Made by a program: the position numbers and the translations under genes. The notes below the pieces were generated by a model. That model searched no databases and was not told the origin of the DNA. It was given only the letters and a program-made list of their open reading frames with translations. From an uncultured Aeromonadales bacterium (GTDB lineage: Bacteria > Pseudomonadota > Gammaproteobacteria > Enterobacterales > Succinivibrionaceae), in contig CACYPI010000008.1 of the NCBI GenBank assembly GCA_902776275.1, positions 1-52,409 on the forward strand: DNA of 52,409 nucleotides. The letters run 5' to 3'. Below are positions 15,862-25,072 of this stretch, piece by piece; the first letter of the stretch is position 1, and the number at the start of each line of letters is the position of its first letter.

Positions 15862-16789
15862 GTTTCTTCTGCGCGCCTCCAAAAAGGCGGCATTGCCGCT
15901 CGCCCTCGCTGCATTGATGCTTGCCGGGGCGCAGGCTTCTGCCGCGCAGAAGGACGGCTCGGAGTACGTAGATGAGCGCAGCTACTCGTCGACCATCGTC
16001 CACGAGCCCCCCGAGTGCTCGCTCGACGAGTTCCGCACCCTCTGCTCGCGCATGGAGCGGCTGTGGTCCACGCGCTTTGAGCGCTCGATCGTGAGCGCCT
16101 TGAACGCCAAGGCCGCCGACGCGGGCGGGCTCACCGAGCAGGGCTTAGGCGCGAGGATGGAGCCTGCGCTCCAGGAGATCCGCATGAGGATCGTGAGCCT
16201 CAAGGAGCTCGGCTTTGCCATCGTCGGCGCCGACATCCGCCAGAGCGGCAAGGACTCGGAGAAGCGCTTCTACGAGACCGAGAACATCGACCTCTCAACG
16301 GGCCATCTCCTCACCTTCGACTCGCTCTTCAAGGATCCCGCGCTCGCGGCGATGATCTGCGCGCGCAAGTTCGACGAGAAGTACCGCAAGTTCAACATGC
16401 CGAACTTCGAGGTGATCTCGGCGGCCCTTGAGACCGGCCCCTGGAACTTCATGTTAAGGCCCGACGGCATCGAGATAGTCTTCACGCCGGGGACCGCCGA
16501 GCCTGGGAACAGGATCTCCTCGCTCTTCGTGAGCGCCGAGGATCTCAAGGCAGCCGGGATCTACGAGAAGTACTTCCCCGCGCTCGATCCCAGGATGAAA
16601 CAGCGCATGCCCAAAGCCAAGCCCCGCACCGCCGAGGACGACGCCCTGGAGCTTGAGAAGGGGGTCGATCAGAGCCCGATGGGCCAGCTGCCCCCGCCGC
16701 CTCCCGGGGAGGCAGGCGATCTGCCCCTCCCGCCTGGCGGCGCCGAGGAGGGCGATGGCGAGGCTGTGCCAAGCAAGCCCAAGCCTTAG
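15836..16789 (+). CDS. Secreted DUF3298-like (RsiV/PdaC-type) protein with Pro/Gly-rich tail
   Basis: A 317-residue exported protein. A signal peptide (Lys/Arg-rich start, hydrophobic residues 18-31, Ala-Ser-Ala-Ala cleavage region near 36) is followed by a domain with the DUF3298 pattern: NIDLSTGHLLTFDSLFKDP near 150-168 and a later NFMLRPDGIEIVFTPGTAEPG-type stretch near 200-220 (family reading: ligand-binding fold of the RsiV/PdaC group). The last 40 residues are low-complexity Pro/Gly/Glu. The ATG overlaps the DNA glycosylase gene by 26 nt. Role unknown; peptidoglycan or lysozyme sensing is known for relatives only. Confidence 0.65.
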   Translation: MMRPCQIHKFLLRASKKAALPLALAALMLAGAQASAAQKDGSEYVDERSYSSTIVHEPPECSLDEFRTLCSRMERLWSTRFERSIVSALNAKAADAGGLTEQGLGARMEPALQEIRMRIVSLKELGFAIVGADIRQSGKDSEKRFYETENIDLSTGHLLTFDSLFKDPALAAMICARKFDEKYRKFNMPNFEVISAALETGPWNFMLRPDGIEIVFTPGTAEPGNRISSLFVSAEDLKAAGIYEKYFPALDPRMKQRMPKAKPRTAEDDALELEKGVDQSPMGQLPPPPPGEAGDLPLPPGGAEEGDGEAVPSKPKP

Positions 16790-16835
16790 TCCAGGCCTTT
16801 TTCCACAACCGCCTAAATCAATCAAGGAGCTTTTC

Positions 16836-17777
16836 TTGAAGACACTTTCTCTCTTTGCCGCAGCGCTGCTCGCGCTCGCCGCCACCGCATCGGCAGCAGA
16901 TCCCATCAGGATCGGGCTGCTTCCTGCCGCCGACTCCATCGTGATCACGGTCGCCGCCGAGGAGGGGATCTTCAAGGGCAAGGGGCTTGAGGTCGAGCCC
17001 ATGCCCTTCCGCAGCGCCCTCGAGGTGGGCTCGGCGATGCGCGCAGGCGCGCTCGACGGGCACTTTGGAGATCTCATGAACGTGCTCTCGCAGAACGCCT
17101 CCGGGGTCAGGCAGGCCGTGATCCTAACAACCACCCGCACGAACGAAGGCCAGCGCTGCTTCGGCCTTGCGGTGTCCCCAAAGCTCTCAGGCACCATCAA
17201 GTCGGTGTCCGACCTCAAGGGCCAGAGCGCCGCCATGAGCTCCTCGACCATCATCGACTACCTGCTCGACCGGATGAAGGAGCAGGAGAAGCTGTCCCCC
17301 GATGCCATCAAGGACGTCGAGATCCGCCAGATCCCGGTGCGCATGCAGATGCTCATGGCAGGCAAGGTCGACGCGGCGCTGCTGCCGGAGCCGCTGGTGA
17401 CATACGCCGAGCGCCAGGGCGCGAGGATAGTCTGGGACGACCGGCATCTTGACGAGCCGCTGGCGGTGGTCGCGCTCAAGGAGGAGTTCCTCGACCCCAG
17501 GACCGTGAAGGCCTTCCGCGAGGCCGTGTCCGAGGCGGCGCGGCGCATCGAGGGCAATCCTTCAAAATACCGCGCCCTCATGGTCAAGAAGCGCCTGCTC
17601 CCCAAGGACGGCGCCGACGGCTACCCGATGGTGAGGTTCTCGCTCTTTGGCACGAAGGACGGCCTGCCGCCGCTTCCTACCGAGGAGGAGGTGCGCCGTG
17701 TCGGGGAGTGGATGGCCTCCAAGGGCATGCTGAAGTCAGTCCCCGCATTCAAGGACGTGGTCTACCAGGCGCCATGA
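16836..17777 (+). CDS. ABC importer substrate-binding protein (NMT1/SsuA/ThiY-like)
   Basis: A 313-residue periplasmic binding protein. It starts at a TTG at 16836, preceded by AAGGAG 6 nt upstream; the frame continues upstream but only through the previous gene. The signal peptide (Lys-Thr-Leu-Ser-Leu-Phe then Ala/Leu-rich to residue 21) leads to ADPIRIGLLPAADSIVITVA and EEGIFKGKGLEVE, the usual opening of nitrate/sulfonate/thiamine-precursor binding proteins. The substrate is not evident. The stop overlaps the ATPase gene start by 4 nt (ATGA). Confidence 0.82.
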   Translation: MKTLSLFAAALLALAATASAADPIRIGLLPAADSIVITVAAEEGIFKGKGLEVEPMPFRSALEVGSAMRAGALDGHFGDLMNVLSQNASGVRQAVILTTTRTNEGQRCFGLAVSPKLSGTIKSVSDLKGQSAAMSSSTIIDYLLDRMKEQEKLSPDAIKDVEIRQIPVRMQMLMAGKVDAALLPEPLVTYAERQGARIVWDDRHLDEPLAVVALKEEFLDPRTVKAFREAVSEAARRIEGNPSKYRALMVKKRLLPKDGADGYPMVRFSLFGTKDGLPPLPTEEEVRRVGEWMASKGMLKSVPAFKDVVYQAP

Positions 17778-18571
17778 TGTCCGCATCCAAGGCATCGGCG
17801 ATCTCAGCGCTCATCGTGCACGATCTCAGCGCCGGATGGGGCGGAAAGGCCGTGATCTCCCATGTCACGCTGCGCGTGAGGGCAGGGGGATCGCTTGCGA
17901 TCATCGGCCAGTCAGGCTGCGGCAAGACCACGCTGCTCTCGGCGCTCGCGGGGCTTGAAAAGCCCCTCTCAGGATCTATTGCCTGGGAGGGCGGCGAACC
18001 GGTGAAGGGCATGGTCTGGCAGTCGCTGGCCCTGCTGCCTTGGAAGCGCGCCCTCCAGAACCTCATGCTGCCGCTTGAGCTTTCAGGGATCCCCCGCAAG
18101 GAGGCTATGGAGAGGGCGCGGGAGATGCTATCCACCCTGGGGCTCTCGCAATACGCGCGCGCTTGGCCGCACGAGCTCTCAGGCGGGCAGCGCCAGCGCC
18201 TGGCGCTGGGACGCGCGCTCATCGCAAGGCCCGGGGCGCTCTTCATGGACGAGCCCTTCTCGGCGCTCGACCTGATGCTGCGCGAGCGCATGCAGGATGA
18301 GGTCAAGCGCCTCTGCGCGCTGCTCGGCTGCACGCTGGTCTTCGTGACGCACGACATCAGCGAGGCCGTCTACCTCGGAGAGGAAGTGCTGCTGCTCCTG
18401 CCCGATCCCTCGCGCGTGGGCGGGATCTTCAAAAACCCGGCCTTTGTGGCCGATCCTGGGAAGGCCGCGGCCTCGCGCTTTGGCAGGGAGTCCTTCGAGG
18501 CGCAGTCCATGCTGCGCCGCGCGCTGTGCGGCGCCATGGATGGGCGCGATGCCGCGCAGGGGAGCATCTGA
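17774..18571 (+). CDS. ABC importer ATPase (SsuB/TauB/ThiZ-like)
   Basis: A 265-residue nucleotide-binding subunit. Motifs: Walker A GQSGCGKTT at 45-53, signature LSGGQ at 135-139, Walker B LFMDEP at 156-161 with Asp159 and catalytic Glu160, and switch His193 in VTHD. The start ATG overlaps the TGA of the binding-protein gene (ATGATG), and its own TGA overlaps the permease start (TGATG), so all three genes are translationally coupled. Close relatives serve sulfonates, taurine, nitrate or thiamine precursors; which applies is open. Confidence 0.9.
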   Translation: MMSASKASAISALIVHDLSAGWGGKAVISHVTLRVRAGGSLAIIGQSGCGKTTLLSALAGLEKPLSGSIAWEGGEPVKGMVWQSLALLPWKRALQNLMLPLELSGIPRKEAMERAREMLSTLGLSQYARAWPHELSGGQRQRLALGRALIARPGALFMDEPFSALDLMLRERMQDEVKRLCALLGCTLVFVTHDISEAVYLGEEVLLLLPDPSRVGGIFKNPAFVADPGKAAASRFGRESFEAQSMLRRALCGAMDGRDAAQGSI

Positions 18572-19350
18572 TGTCCTCCCGCAAGATCCCGCGCATCGCC
18601 TCGTTCCTGCTGCGCCATGCCGCGACCGCGGCCGCCCTCGTGCTCATCTGGCAGGCGCTGAGCTTTGCGGCAGGCCCCGAGGTACTGCCATCCCCCGTGG
18701 AGTCGTTCAAGCTACTATGGGAGCAGATGCAGGGGCGGGAATTCTGGGGCCACGCCATGGCTAGCGTGATGCGCCTCGGCCTCGGGATGGCCTGCGCCTC
18801 GGCCGTATCCTTCCCGCTGGGACTTGCGCTTGGGCAGTCGAGGCGACTTGACCGCCTTCTCGCCCCCGCGATCTTCATGACCTACCCGCTCCCCAAGATT
18901 GTCTTCCTGCCGGTGTTCTTCGTGATGCTCGGAATGGGGGACGCCTCAAGGGCGCTGCTCATAGCGCTGGCCACCGGCTACCAGATCCTCGTCATCGTCC
19001 GCTCCACGGCAAAGGGCCTCGATCCCTCCTACGCCAAGGCGGCAAGGCAGATGGGCGCGAGCCCGATGGCGCTCATGCGGCACGTCTACCTGCCTGCGGC
19101 GCTGCCCTCGTTTCTCACCTCGCTCAGGGTCGCAAGCGGCACCGCGACCGCGGTGCTCTTCATGGCAGAGAGCTTCGCGACGAACGAGGGCCTGGGCTGC
19201 CTCATCATGGACGCGTGGGGAGTCGGGGACACCGAGGCCATGTTCACCGGGATCATCGCCCTGTGCGCGCTCGGCGTGTCGCTCTACGCGCTGCTGGGAG
19301 CGGCCGAGTGGCTGCTCTGCCCGTGGGCGCGGCGGCAGGCAGCGCATTGA
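18571..19350 (+). CDS. ABC importer permease (SsuC/TauC/ThiX-like)
   Basis: A 259-residue inner-membrane permease with six hydrophobic segments. The EAA loop is recognisable near residues 160-180 (AKAARQMGASPMALMRHVYLP), the contact site for the ATPase. It shares one nucleotide of overlap with the ATPase stop and ends the three-gene importer. It pairs with the binding protein at 16,836 and the ATPase at 17,774. Downstream about 90 nt separate it from the transposase-fold gene. Confidence 0.9.
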   Translation: MSSRKIPRIASFLLRHAATAAALVLIWQALSFAAGPEVLPSPVESFKLLWEQMQGREFWGHAMASVMRLGLGMACASAVSFPLGLALGQSRRLDRLLAPAIFMTYPLPKIVFLPVFFVMLGMGDASRALLIALATGYQILVIVRSTAKGLDPSYAKAARQMGASPMALMRHVYLPAALPSFLTSLRVASGTATAVLFMAESFATNEGLGCLIMDAWGVGDTEAMFTGIIALCALGVSLYALLGAAEWLLCPWARRQAAH

Positions 19351-19440
19351 CCTGCCGCTGCCAGGCGGCGTCTTGAGCGCCCAGGCCCGCTTCTGCGCCT
19401 ACAATGGGTGCGGCGGTTTTCCCTGCCTCAAGGAGCAATC

Positions 19441-21144
19441 ATGATCTACTCAAACATCCGCGTCGAACTTCCAAAGATCAGCGGCTACATCCAGCCGCGC
19501 GGCGGAGTCAGGTACTTCTACGCCTACGAGGGGGAGCGCCGGCGCGACTCCAGGGGCCGCAGCGTCCACCCGGCGGCCCACATGATAGGCCGCGTGGTCG
19601 CCACGGACGGCGGCGCCGACATGCTCATCCCCAACGACGGCTACTACAGGATCATGGGCCAGATGCCGCCCAAGTGGGCCATCGCCGAGGGGCCCGGCCG
19701 CAAGAAGTCCGCCGACGAGGCGGCAAGGGGCAGTGCGCGCGGCGGCCAGGGCCCAGGCGACGGCGTCGAGCATGCCTCGGCCCTCGCGCTTGCCGCCAAG
19801 GCGCTGCTGCCCTGCGACAGCGGCAAGATCCCCTTTGGCGAGACCTTCGACGATCCGGACGGGACCGCGGGCGCGATCCTCGCGCTTGCGGCCTACCTCT
19901 GCTCAGGCACCCGCGCCTCGCTTGCGGGGCTTGGGGCCTTCTCAAGGGCGAGGGCGCCTTTTGCCGGCCCGAGCCTCGTTTCGGCAAAGGGGATCAAGGA
20001 TCTCCTATCGCGCCTTCACGGGCGCTTCCGCATGCTCTTAAGCCGCAGCCTAGCGCAGGCCCTGGGCAGGATCGGAAAGCCGGTGCTCTACGATCTGGCG
20101 TCCTTCGAGACGCCCGAAGGCGGCAGGACGCCATGGCCCGGCGCGCTGACGTGGCAGGGCTCCCCGGTGCAGGAGGACGCCGCGCTATTGTGCGCAAGCG
20201 GCGGGGCGGCCCCGCTCGCCATCTGCGCGCTGAAAGGATCGCTTCTTGATCCCAAGAATCTCGACAACGCCCTCGACCTTGCCATCGAATGCGACATCAA
20301 GGCCTCGCGCAAAAGCCTCACCATCGTGACGGACAGCCTCATGCGCGACGGGAAGCCCTGCTGCGCCCACCTCATGAACCGAAGGATCATCTCCCGCCTA
20401 GGATGGGGCGCGGTCCCAGAGGCCGATCGAATGTTCATGGACTGGGCCTCAAAGATCGGCAACAAGGAGTACGCAAGGGGCTTCCTGCTCGACGGCATGG
20501 TGTTCGGCTCATGCCGCGCCGATTTCGAGCTTGGGGATCTCAAGGGCTGCGTCGTGATGTACCAGAGCCTACTCGTCCACACCCAGAAGCTCATGGCGCT
20601 CACAGAGCGCCGCGACTGCCTTGCGGCGAGGCTTGAGACGCGCAAGCGCGTGCCAAATGAGGGATTTGACTTCTGGGCCTCAAGCTTCAGCCCCCTCATC
20701 AAGGTGCGCCTTGCCCAAAACGGTTGCGGCTTTGAGTGGGAGCAGGACAATGAAGCCTTCAATGAGGAATACCTGCCCTCGGGAGGGCTGATGCTCTTTA
20801 CAACCTGCGCTGACGCCACTGACGAGGAGATCCTCAGGATCTACCTGCAAAAGCCAAGGCTTGAGGAGAGCTACGCGGCGATGTGCGGCACCATGGCGGC
20901 AGGAGGCGATCCCCTGGGGAAACAGCCACAGGGCAGGCTCTTCGCGGCCCTCGCGGCGCTCTCCCTCAAGTGCGCCATCAACGCGCGCACGCAAAAGTGG
21001 CAGGAGAAGTGCAAGTGCTGCGCAGGCGATGCCATTGAGGCCCTCGACCGCATCATGTTCGCCCGCGAAGGCGGGCGCTGGAGCGCCGAAGGCGAGCTTG
21101 AGCCACAGGATCCCGATCTGCTAAGGAGCCTGGGGCTCATTTAG
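19441..21144 (+). CDS. Transposase-fold protein (IS4/IS1634-like) retaining candidate DDE residues
   Basis: A 567-residue protein whose core follows the IS4/IS1634 transposase plan. Candidate catalytic residues: Asp218 in VLYDLASFE, Asp298 in IVTDSLM, Glu475 in RLEESY. The end of the core reads GGLMLFTTCADATDEEILRI, then Y468-x2-K471-x3-E475, a near match to the Y-x2-R-x3-E signature (Lys for Arg; the trailing Lys is absent). The N-terminal third is unlike common transposases. The start is the ATG at 19441 with AAGGAG upstream. It has its own terminator, lies between unrelated genes, and I see no inverted ends or target duplication. It could be an unrecognised element or a co-opted relative of the genes at 8,044 and 27,555. 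Confidence 0.65.
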   Translation: MIYSNIRVELPKISGYIQPRGGVRYFYAYEGERRRDSRGRSVHPAAHMIGRVVATDGGADMLIPNDGYYRIMGQMPPKWAIAEGPGRKKSADEAARGSARGGQGPGDGVEHASALALAAKALLPCDSGKIPFGETFDDPDGTAGAILALAAYLCSGTRASLAGLGAFSRARAPFAGPSLVSAKGIKDLLSRLHGRFRMLLSRSLAQALGRIGKPVLYDLASFETPEGGRTPWPGALTWQGSPVQEDAALLCASGGAAPLAICALKGSLLDPKNLDNALDLAIECDIKASRKSLTIVTDSLMRDGKPCCAHLMNRRIISRLGWGAVPEADRMFMDWASKIGNKEYARGFLLDGMVFGSCRADFELGDLKGCVVMYQSLLVHTQKLMALTERRDCLAARLETRKRVPNEGFDFWASSFSPLIKVRLAQNGCGFEWEQDNEAFNEEYLPSGGLMLFTTCADATDEEILRIYLQKPRLEESYAAMCGTMAAGGDPLGKQPQGRLFAALAALSLKCAINARTQKWQEKCKCCAGDAIEALDRIMFAREGGRWSAEGELEPQDPDLLRSLGLI

Positions 21145-21168
21145 AACCCGAGACAACTTTGCACCAGC

Positions 21169-21203
21169 GCCCAAGGCGGCCCCAAAGGCCGCCTTGGGCT
21201 TTT
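21169..21203 (+). terminator. Intrinsic terminator
   Basis: A perfect 13 bp stem GCCCAAGGCGGCC/GGCCGCCTTGGGC (21169-21181 and 21187-21199), 5 nt loop, followed by TTTTGAG. It closes the transposase-fold gene ending at 21144. Confidence 0.85.
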
Positions 21204-21362
21204 GAGATGAGCAGGCAGCGCCTTCCGCGCAATTCCAACAGATTGGAAAAACAGGATTTTTTTGACATCCAAGACGGTGTGTCCGCCTTTTTCGGTCAGC
21301 CTTGATGCTACGGTTGCAAAGTTTGGGCGCACAACGGCGCCACGATCCCTAAGGGGCGAGGC

Positions 21363-22028
21363 ATGATGAAGGCATCAGTATTTTCCATCGCGGGAGCGAT
21401 CCTCTGCACGGCATGCTCAATGCCCGCATCCGCCATCACCCTTGAGCACATGCAGACAAGCTGCGCCTCGGGAAACGGCGGCGACTGCCTGACGCTCTGA
21501 CAGGCCTACTCGACCGGGCATGGCGTCGAGCGGAGCGAGGAGCGGGCCTACGAGTACTACTCGATGGGCTGCAGCGCCGGATCGGCCGCAAGCTGCTACA
21601 GCCTGGCGCTGATAGTCCACGACGGCATCGCCGTCCAGGAGGATGACGAGCAGGCTGCCGCCTATTTCGAGCTCGCCTGCGACGGGGGCGTGGCCAACGC
21701 CTGCTACAGCCTGGGCATGATGCTCTCGCGCATGGGAGGCGATGCCATTAGGGAGGCCGCGGGCTTCTTTGACAAGGGCTGCCGCAGCGGGACGAGCGAG
21801 GCGTGCAACATGCTAGGCTCGGCCTACTTCAACGGACACGGCGTGAAGCAGGACTACCATGCCGCCGCCGAGCACTACGGCAAGGCCTGCGCGGCCAAGT
21901 TCGCCCCGTCCTGCTACAACCTCGCCGTGATGTACCAGGCCGGGATCGGCATCAAGGCCGATCCTGCTCTGAGCCAAAAGCTGATGAGGCGCGCCTGCGA
22001 GCTTGGGTACCCCCAGGCCTGCAACTGA
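21363..22028 (+). pseudogene. Cysteine-rich Sel1-repeat secreted protein, interrupted by in-frame TGA
   Basis: Reading from the ATG at 21363 (GGGGCGAGG just upstream) gives a signal peptide (MKASVFSIAGAILCTACSM) and Sel1 repeats with paired cysteines, but codon 46 is TGA (21498-21500), within the first repeat at a position where relatives usually have Gly in the C-L-x-L-G pattern. The frame then continues open for 175 codons with four further good repeats ending at 22028. One base change would restore it. Either a recent nonsense mutation, a sequencing error or readthrough. No selenocysteine insertion hairpin was evident by eye. It is the first of a Sel1 cluster. Confidence 0.75.
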
Positions 22029-22426
22029 GCCTGAAAGCCAAGTCCGGAGCATTGCGGCAGGCTCCTGCGATCAGAAAGCCCCGACCGGCTTTCCCAAGCC
22101 CCTCGAGCGCAGATCCCGCCTTGCCAACCGCAAATCCCGCGACCTCGACCGCCGTTCTCAAGATCCCAAAGCGCGGCGACCACTAGAACCGACCGCCAAT
22201 CCCAGATCCTCGAGCAGCAGTCCCAGATCCACGGCCGAAAGCGCCGCCTCGCAAATGGCTCCGATCGCGCGAGCAAATTCCTTATCCCTTGCGACGCATC
22301 AAGCAAACTTGCGCACGCGTCAAGGAAAGCCTGCGGCATCGCAGGTATCATTTCCAAAAAGCAAGACAGATCACGAAGCCTCAGGCCCTCGATTGGGCCT
22401 GGGCTCAGCATTTTCAGGAGCAGATC
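22029..22426 (+). other. Intergenic region between Sel1 genes, no gene seen
   Basis: About 400 bp without a credible gene. The open frames crossing it are rich in Arg, Ser and Pro with no ribosome site. The final 20 nt carry the AGGAG ribosome site for the next Sel1 gene. Confidence 0.5.
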
Positions 22427-23536
22427 ATGCCAACCCTCAAGATCCTCGCGGCCGTCATGGCAGCCGCGCTCGCAGCCTCATGCCCGGCCTTCGCGGACGA
22501 TGCCGCACCAGACTCGGTGGAAGTGCAGAACGAGCTTGACGCGCTCGTGGAGAAGTGCGACGCGGGCGATGCCGGGCAGTGCCTCAAGGCCGCAGCGGCC
22601 TTCCATGACGGCAGCGGCACCCAGGCCGATCCGGCGAAGGCGGCCGAGCTCATGACCAAGGCCTGCGACCTAGGCGAGGTCGAGGCCTGCCGCAGCGTCG
22701 CCTCCGCCTACGCCTCAGGCGACGGGGTCGCGAAGGACGATGCCGAGGCCATCAGGCTGCACTCCATCGCCTGCGACAAAGGCAGCGCCGACTCCTGCCG
22801 CGACGCGGCGGCGCTCATTGAGGCCCAAGGCGGCGACGAGGACAAGGCCAATGCAGGGCAGATGCTCGCAAAGGCATGCGATCTCAAGGACGCACCCTCG
22901 TGCCTGAGCCTAGGTCAGCAAAGCCTCGATGGCGATGACGCTGCCAAGGCCGCCGCCCCGGGATTTTTTGAGAAGGCCTGCGGCCTCGATGACGCAGAGG
23001 GCTGCTACAGTCTAGCCCTCATCAGGAAGGACGCAGGCGACGCTGCTGCTGCGTCCGGGCTTTTGTCCAAGGCCTGCGAGCTTGGCAAGGGCGCGGCCTG
23101 CGGCGAGGCGGCCGCCCTTGAGGAGGCCTCAGGGGATGAGGGCGCCAAGAAGGCCGGGCAGCTCTACGCCAAGGGCTGCGAGGCCGGCGATGGGGGATCC
23201 TGCATCAAGGCTGCCCGCGCCCTTGCAAAAGGCGGCACGCAGGACGGCCTCAAGGCCGCGGCCGCGCCCTATGCCAAGGCCTGCTCGCTCAAGGACGGCG
23301 AGGCCTGCTACCGCCTGGCGATGCTCACCGCGCGCGGGATCGCCTCAAGAGATCCTGATGAGACCGGAGCGCTTGTGCTCTACAAGCAGTCCTGCGAGGC
23401 AGGCTACGGCCCAGGCTGCGCCGCTGCCGCCGCCATGCTCGCCTCGGGGCGCGGCGCGGACAAGGATGAGAACGCCGCCAGGGATCTTCAGGCGAAAGGC
23501 TGCGAGCTTGGCTTCAAGCGCGCCTGCGGGGAGTGA
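22427..23536 (+). CDS. Cysteine-rich Sel1-repeat secreted protein
   Basis: A 369-residue exported protein: signal peptide MPTLKILAAVMAAALAASCP with Ala-Phe-Ala cleavage, then about nine Sel1-like (SLR) repeats of roughly 36 residues, each with the A-x2-L-x2-K-A/G-C-x-L/G pattern and a second cysteine a few residues on, as in the Helicobacter Hcp proteins, where each helix pair is locked by a disulfide. Start at the ATG at 22427, with AGGAG 9 nt upstream. It belongs to a tandem family (21,363; 23,648; 25,073). Binding or adaptor roles are known for the fold; the ligand here is unknown. Confidence 0.85.
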   Translation: MPTLKILAAVMAAALAASCPAFADDAAPDSVEVQNELDALVEKCDAGDAGQCLKAAAAFHDGSGTQADPAKAAELMTKACDLGEVEACRSVASAYASGDGVAKDDAEAIRLHSIACDKGSADSCRDAAALIEAQGGDEDKANAGQMLAKACDLKDAPSCLSLGQQSLDGDDAAKAAAPGFFEKACGLDDAEGCYSLALIRKDAGDAAAASGLLSKACELGKGAACGEAAALEEASGDEGAKKAGQLYAKGCEAGDGGSCIKAARALAKGGTQDGLKAAAAPYAKACSLKDGEACYRLAMLTARGIASRDPDETGALVLYKQSCEAGYGPGCAAAAAMLASGRGADKDENAARDLQAKGCELGFKRACGE

Positions 23537-23647
23537 GTGCGGATACCCCAAGGGATCGGGCAGGGCTTTCTTTGCAAGCGCGGCAGGGCTTCAGGCCTGC
23601 CGCGCCGCTTTGAGCATTAGAAGGATCAAACAATAAGGAGAGAGGGC

Positions 23648-24379
23648 ATGAAGGCACCATCGATCATCGCTTTCGCGCTCTGCGCGGGAGCGTCCCTAGG
23701 GCAGTGCGCTTTGGCCGAGTCGGTCACCGCGCTGGCGCTTGCCTGCAGCGCAGGCAGCGGGGATGCCTGCTTCTCGGCAGGCTACGACTATGACGCCGGA
23801 GTTGGCGTTCAAAAAGATCCTGCCAAGGCCGGGGAGTTTTACAAGAAGGGCTGCAAACTCAAGAACGGCTCCTCCTGCTTCAACCTCGCGGTCTTGCAAG
23901 GCGCGCAAGGCCAGGCGGGGAAGGCCTTGGAGTCCTACCGCAAGGCCTGCGATCTCAAGGAGGCGGCAGGCTGCACCAACTTAGGCTCGATGTACGGCAG
24001 CGGCGAAGGCACGATCGTGGATCAGGTAACGGCCTCGGCCTTCTATGCAAAGGCCTGCGAGCTTGAAAACGGATTAGGCTGCGCCAACCTGGGCGCCATG
24101 TACTACAACGGAGGGGAGGGCCTTGAAGAGGATCTGCCCAGGGCCGCGCGGCTCTTCATGAAGGGCTGCGATCTCGGAGCCTCCATCGGCTGCCAGTACT
24201 TAGGCGAGATGTACCGCGACGGCGAGGCCGTAAAGCAGAATTTCCCCCTGGCCTCGATGTATCTTGAGAAGGCGAAGAAGCTCAAGCAGGCAGAATCAGG
24301 GAAAGCAGGAGAGCCCGATCCGGATGCCAATGAGGGTGAGGACGCCAAGGGCCAGTCCCAGGGAGAACAGGAGCAGTAG
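23648..24379 (+). CDS. Cysteine-rich Sel1-repeat secreted protein
   Basis: A 243-residue exported protein with a signal peptide (cleavage after Ala-Leu-Ala near residue 23) and five Sel1 repeats carrying Cys pairs (for example GCKLKNGSSCFNLAVL and ACDLKEAAGCTNLGSMYG). The C-terminal 30 residues are acidic low-complexity sequence. The ATG follows GGAGAGAGGG. The repeat spacing and the Cys-x6/7-Cys pattern match the neighbours, so the cluster arose by tandem duplication (inference). Confidence 0.85.
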   Translation: MKAPSIIAFALCAGASLGQCALAESVTALALACSAGSGDACFSAGYDYDAGVGVQKDPAKAGEFYKKGCKLKNGSSCFNLAVLQGAQGQAGKALESYRKACDLKEAAGCTNLGSMYGSGEGTIVDQVTASAFYAKACELENGLGCANLGAMYYNGGEGLEEDLPRAARLFMKGCDLGASIGCQYLGEMYRDGEAVKQNFPLASMYLEKAKKLKQAESGKAGEPDPDANEGEDAKGQSQGEQEQ

Positions 24380-24629
24380 GCCGCTTATGCGGCGCGCCGC
24401 GAAAGATTAAGCCATTGCCTTGGGCAGCCTCTTAGGCAAAAAGCATCTGGCGATTAAACGGACAAGACTATGGAAGCGCCCCGTGATGCAGAAATCGCGG
24501 GGTTATCCACTAAACTGAATAGGTTAGGAACAGATTGCGGAGCTACCGCATGCATAGGGGGGCGCTTTCATGAACTAAATAGCCTGCATCGGCATGGATG
24601 CCCACCCAGCATAAGGAGAAATTGAATCC

Positions 24630-25025
24630 ATGGAGCTCCGCGTCAAGGTCACTGTCATCGACAAGAAGCTCTTCCCGGAGCTTCAAAAGCAGTACCTCAA
24701 GGTTCCAGACAGCGGCAAGTGCCCATGCTATTGCGTGGGCGACGAGTTCATATTCGAGCGCAACGAAAAGCGCGACGACTACTGGCACTGCGGGCCCGGC
24801 ACCCGCGTCAAGGACGGGACGCCCGACGAGGGCTGCCTTGAGTCTCCGGGCACCATGCATTGCAGGTCTGAGGGCGTGCCGTTTTGCGCCGAGGCGCGGG
24901 ACGCCATCAGCCGCTACATCTACACTGGATTGCAGGGCGGGAGCATCATGCACGGCTGGACGCGCGACGACCGCGTCATGATCGCCTGCTGCAACGACGG
25001 CACCAGGCCCGTGATCTTAAGATAG
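24630..25025 (+). CDS. TIGR04076-family-like small cysteine-rich protein
   Basis: A 131-residue cytoplasmic protein (no signal peptide). The opening strand MELRVKVTVIDK, then CPCYCVGDEF and FERNE, a central cysteine-rich segment with PFCAEARDAISRYIY and a late RVMIACCNDGTRPVI follow the order of TIGR04076 proteins (K-V-x-V, C-x-x-G-D-x-F, C-x-x-A, D-x-x-x-V-x-C-x-D). It is longer than the usual ~90 residues owing to an insertion around residues 45-80. AAGGAG precedes the ATG. The family's function is not established. It lies between Sel1 genes but does not resemble them. Confidence 0.6.
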   Translation: MELRVKVTVIDKKLFPELQKQYLKVPDSGKCPCYCVGDEFIFERNEKRDDYWHCGPGTRVKDGTPDEGCLESPGTMHCRSEGVPFCAEARDAISRYIYTGLQGGSIMHGWTRDDRVMIACCNDGTRPVILR

Positions 25026-25072
25026 AGCGCCTCGACATCCCATCAAAGCAGATCTGACACAGGAGCCACCAT

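Noticed and set aside
21498..21500. Selenocysteine codon
   Set aside because: No convincing insertion hairpin was evident by eye downstream and the position is normally Gly, not Cys, in Sel1 repeats.
22003..22539. A 178-codon frame across the Sel1 intergenic gap
   Set aside because: Arg/Ser/Pro-rich, overlaps the better supported Sel1 start at 22,427, no ribosome site.
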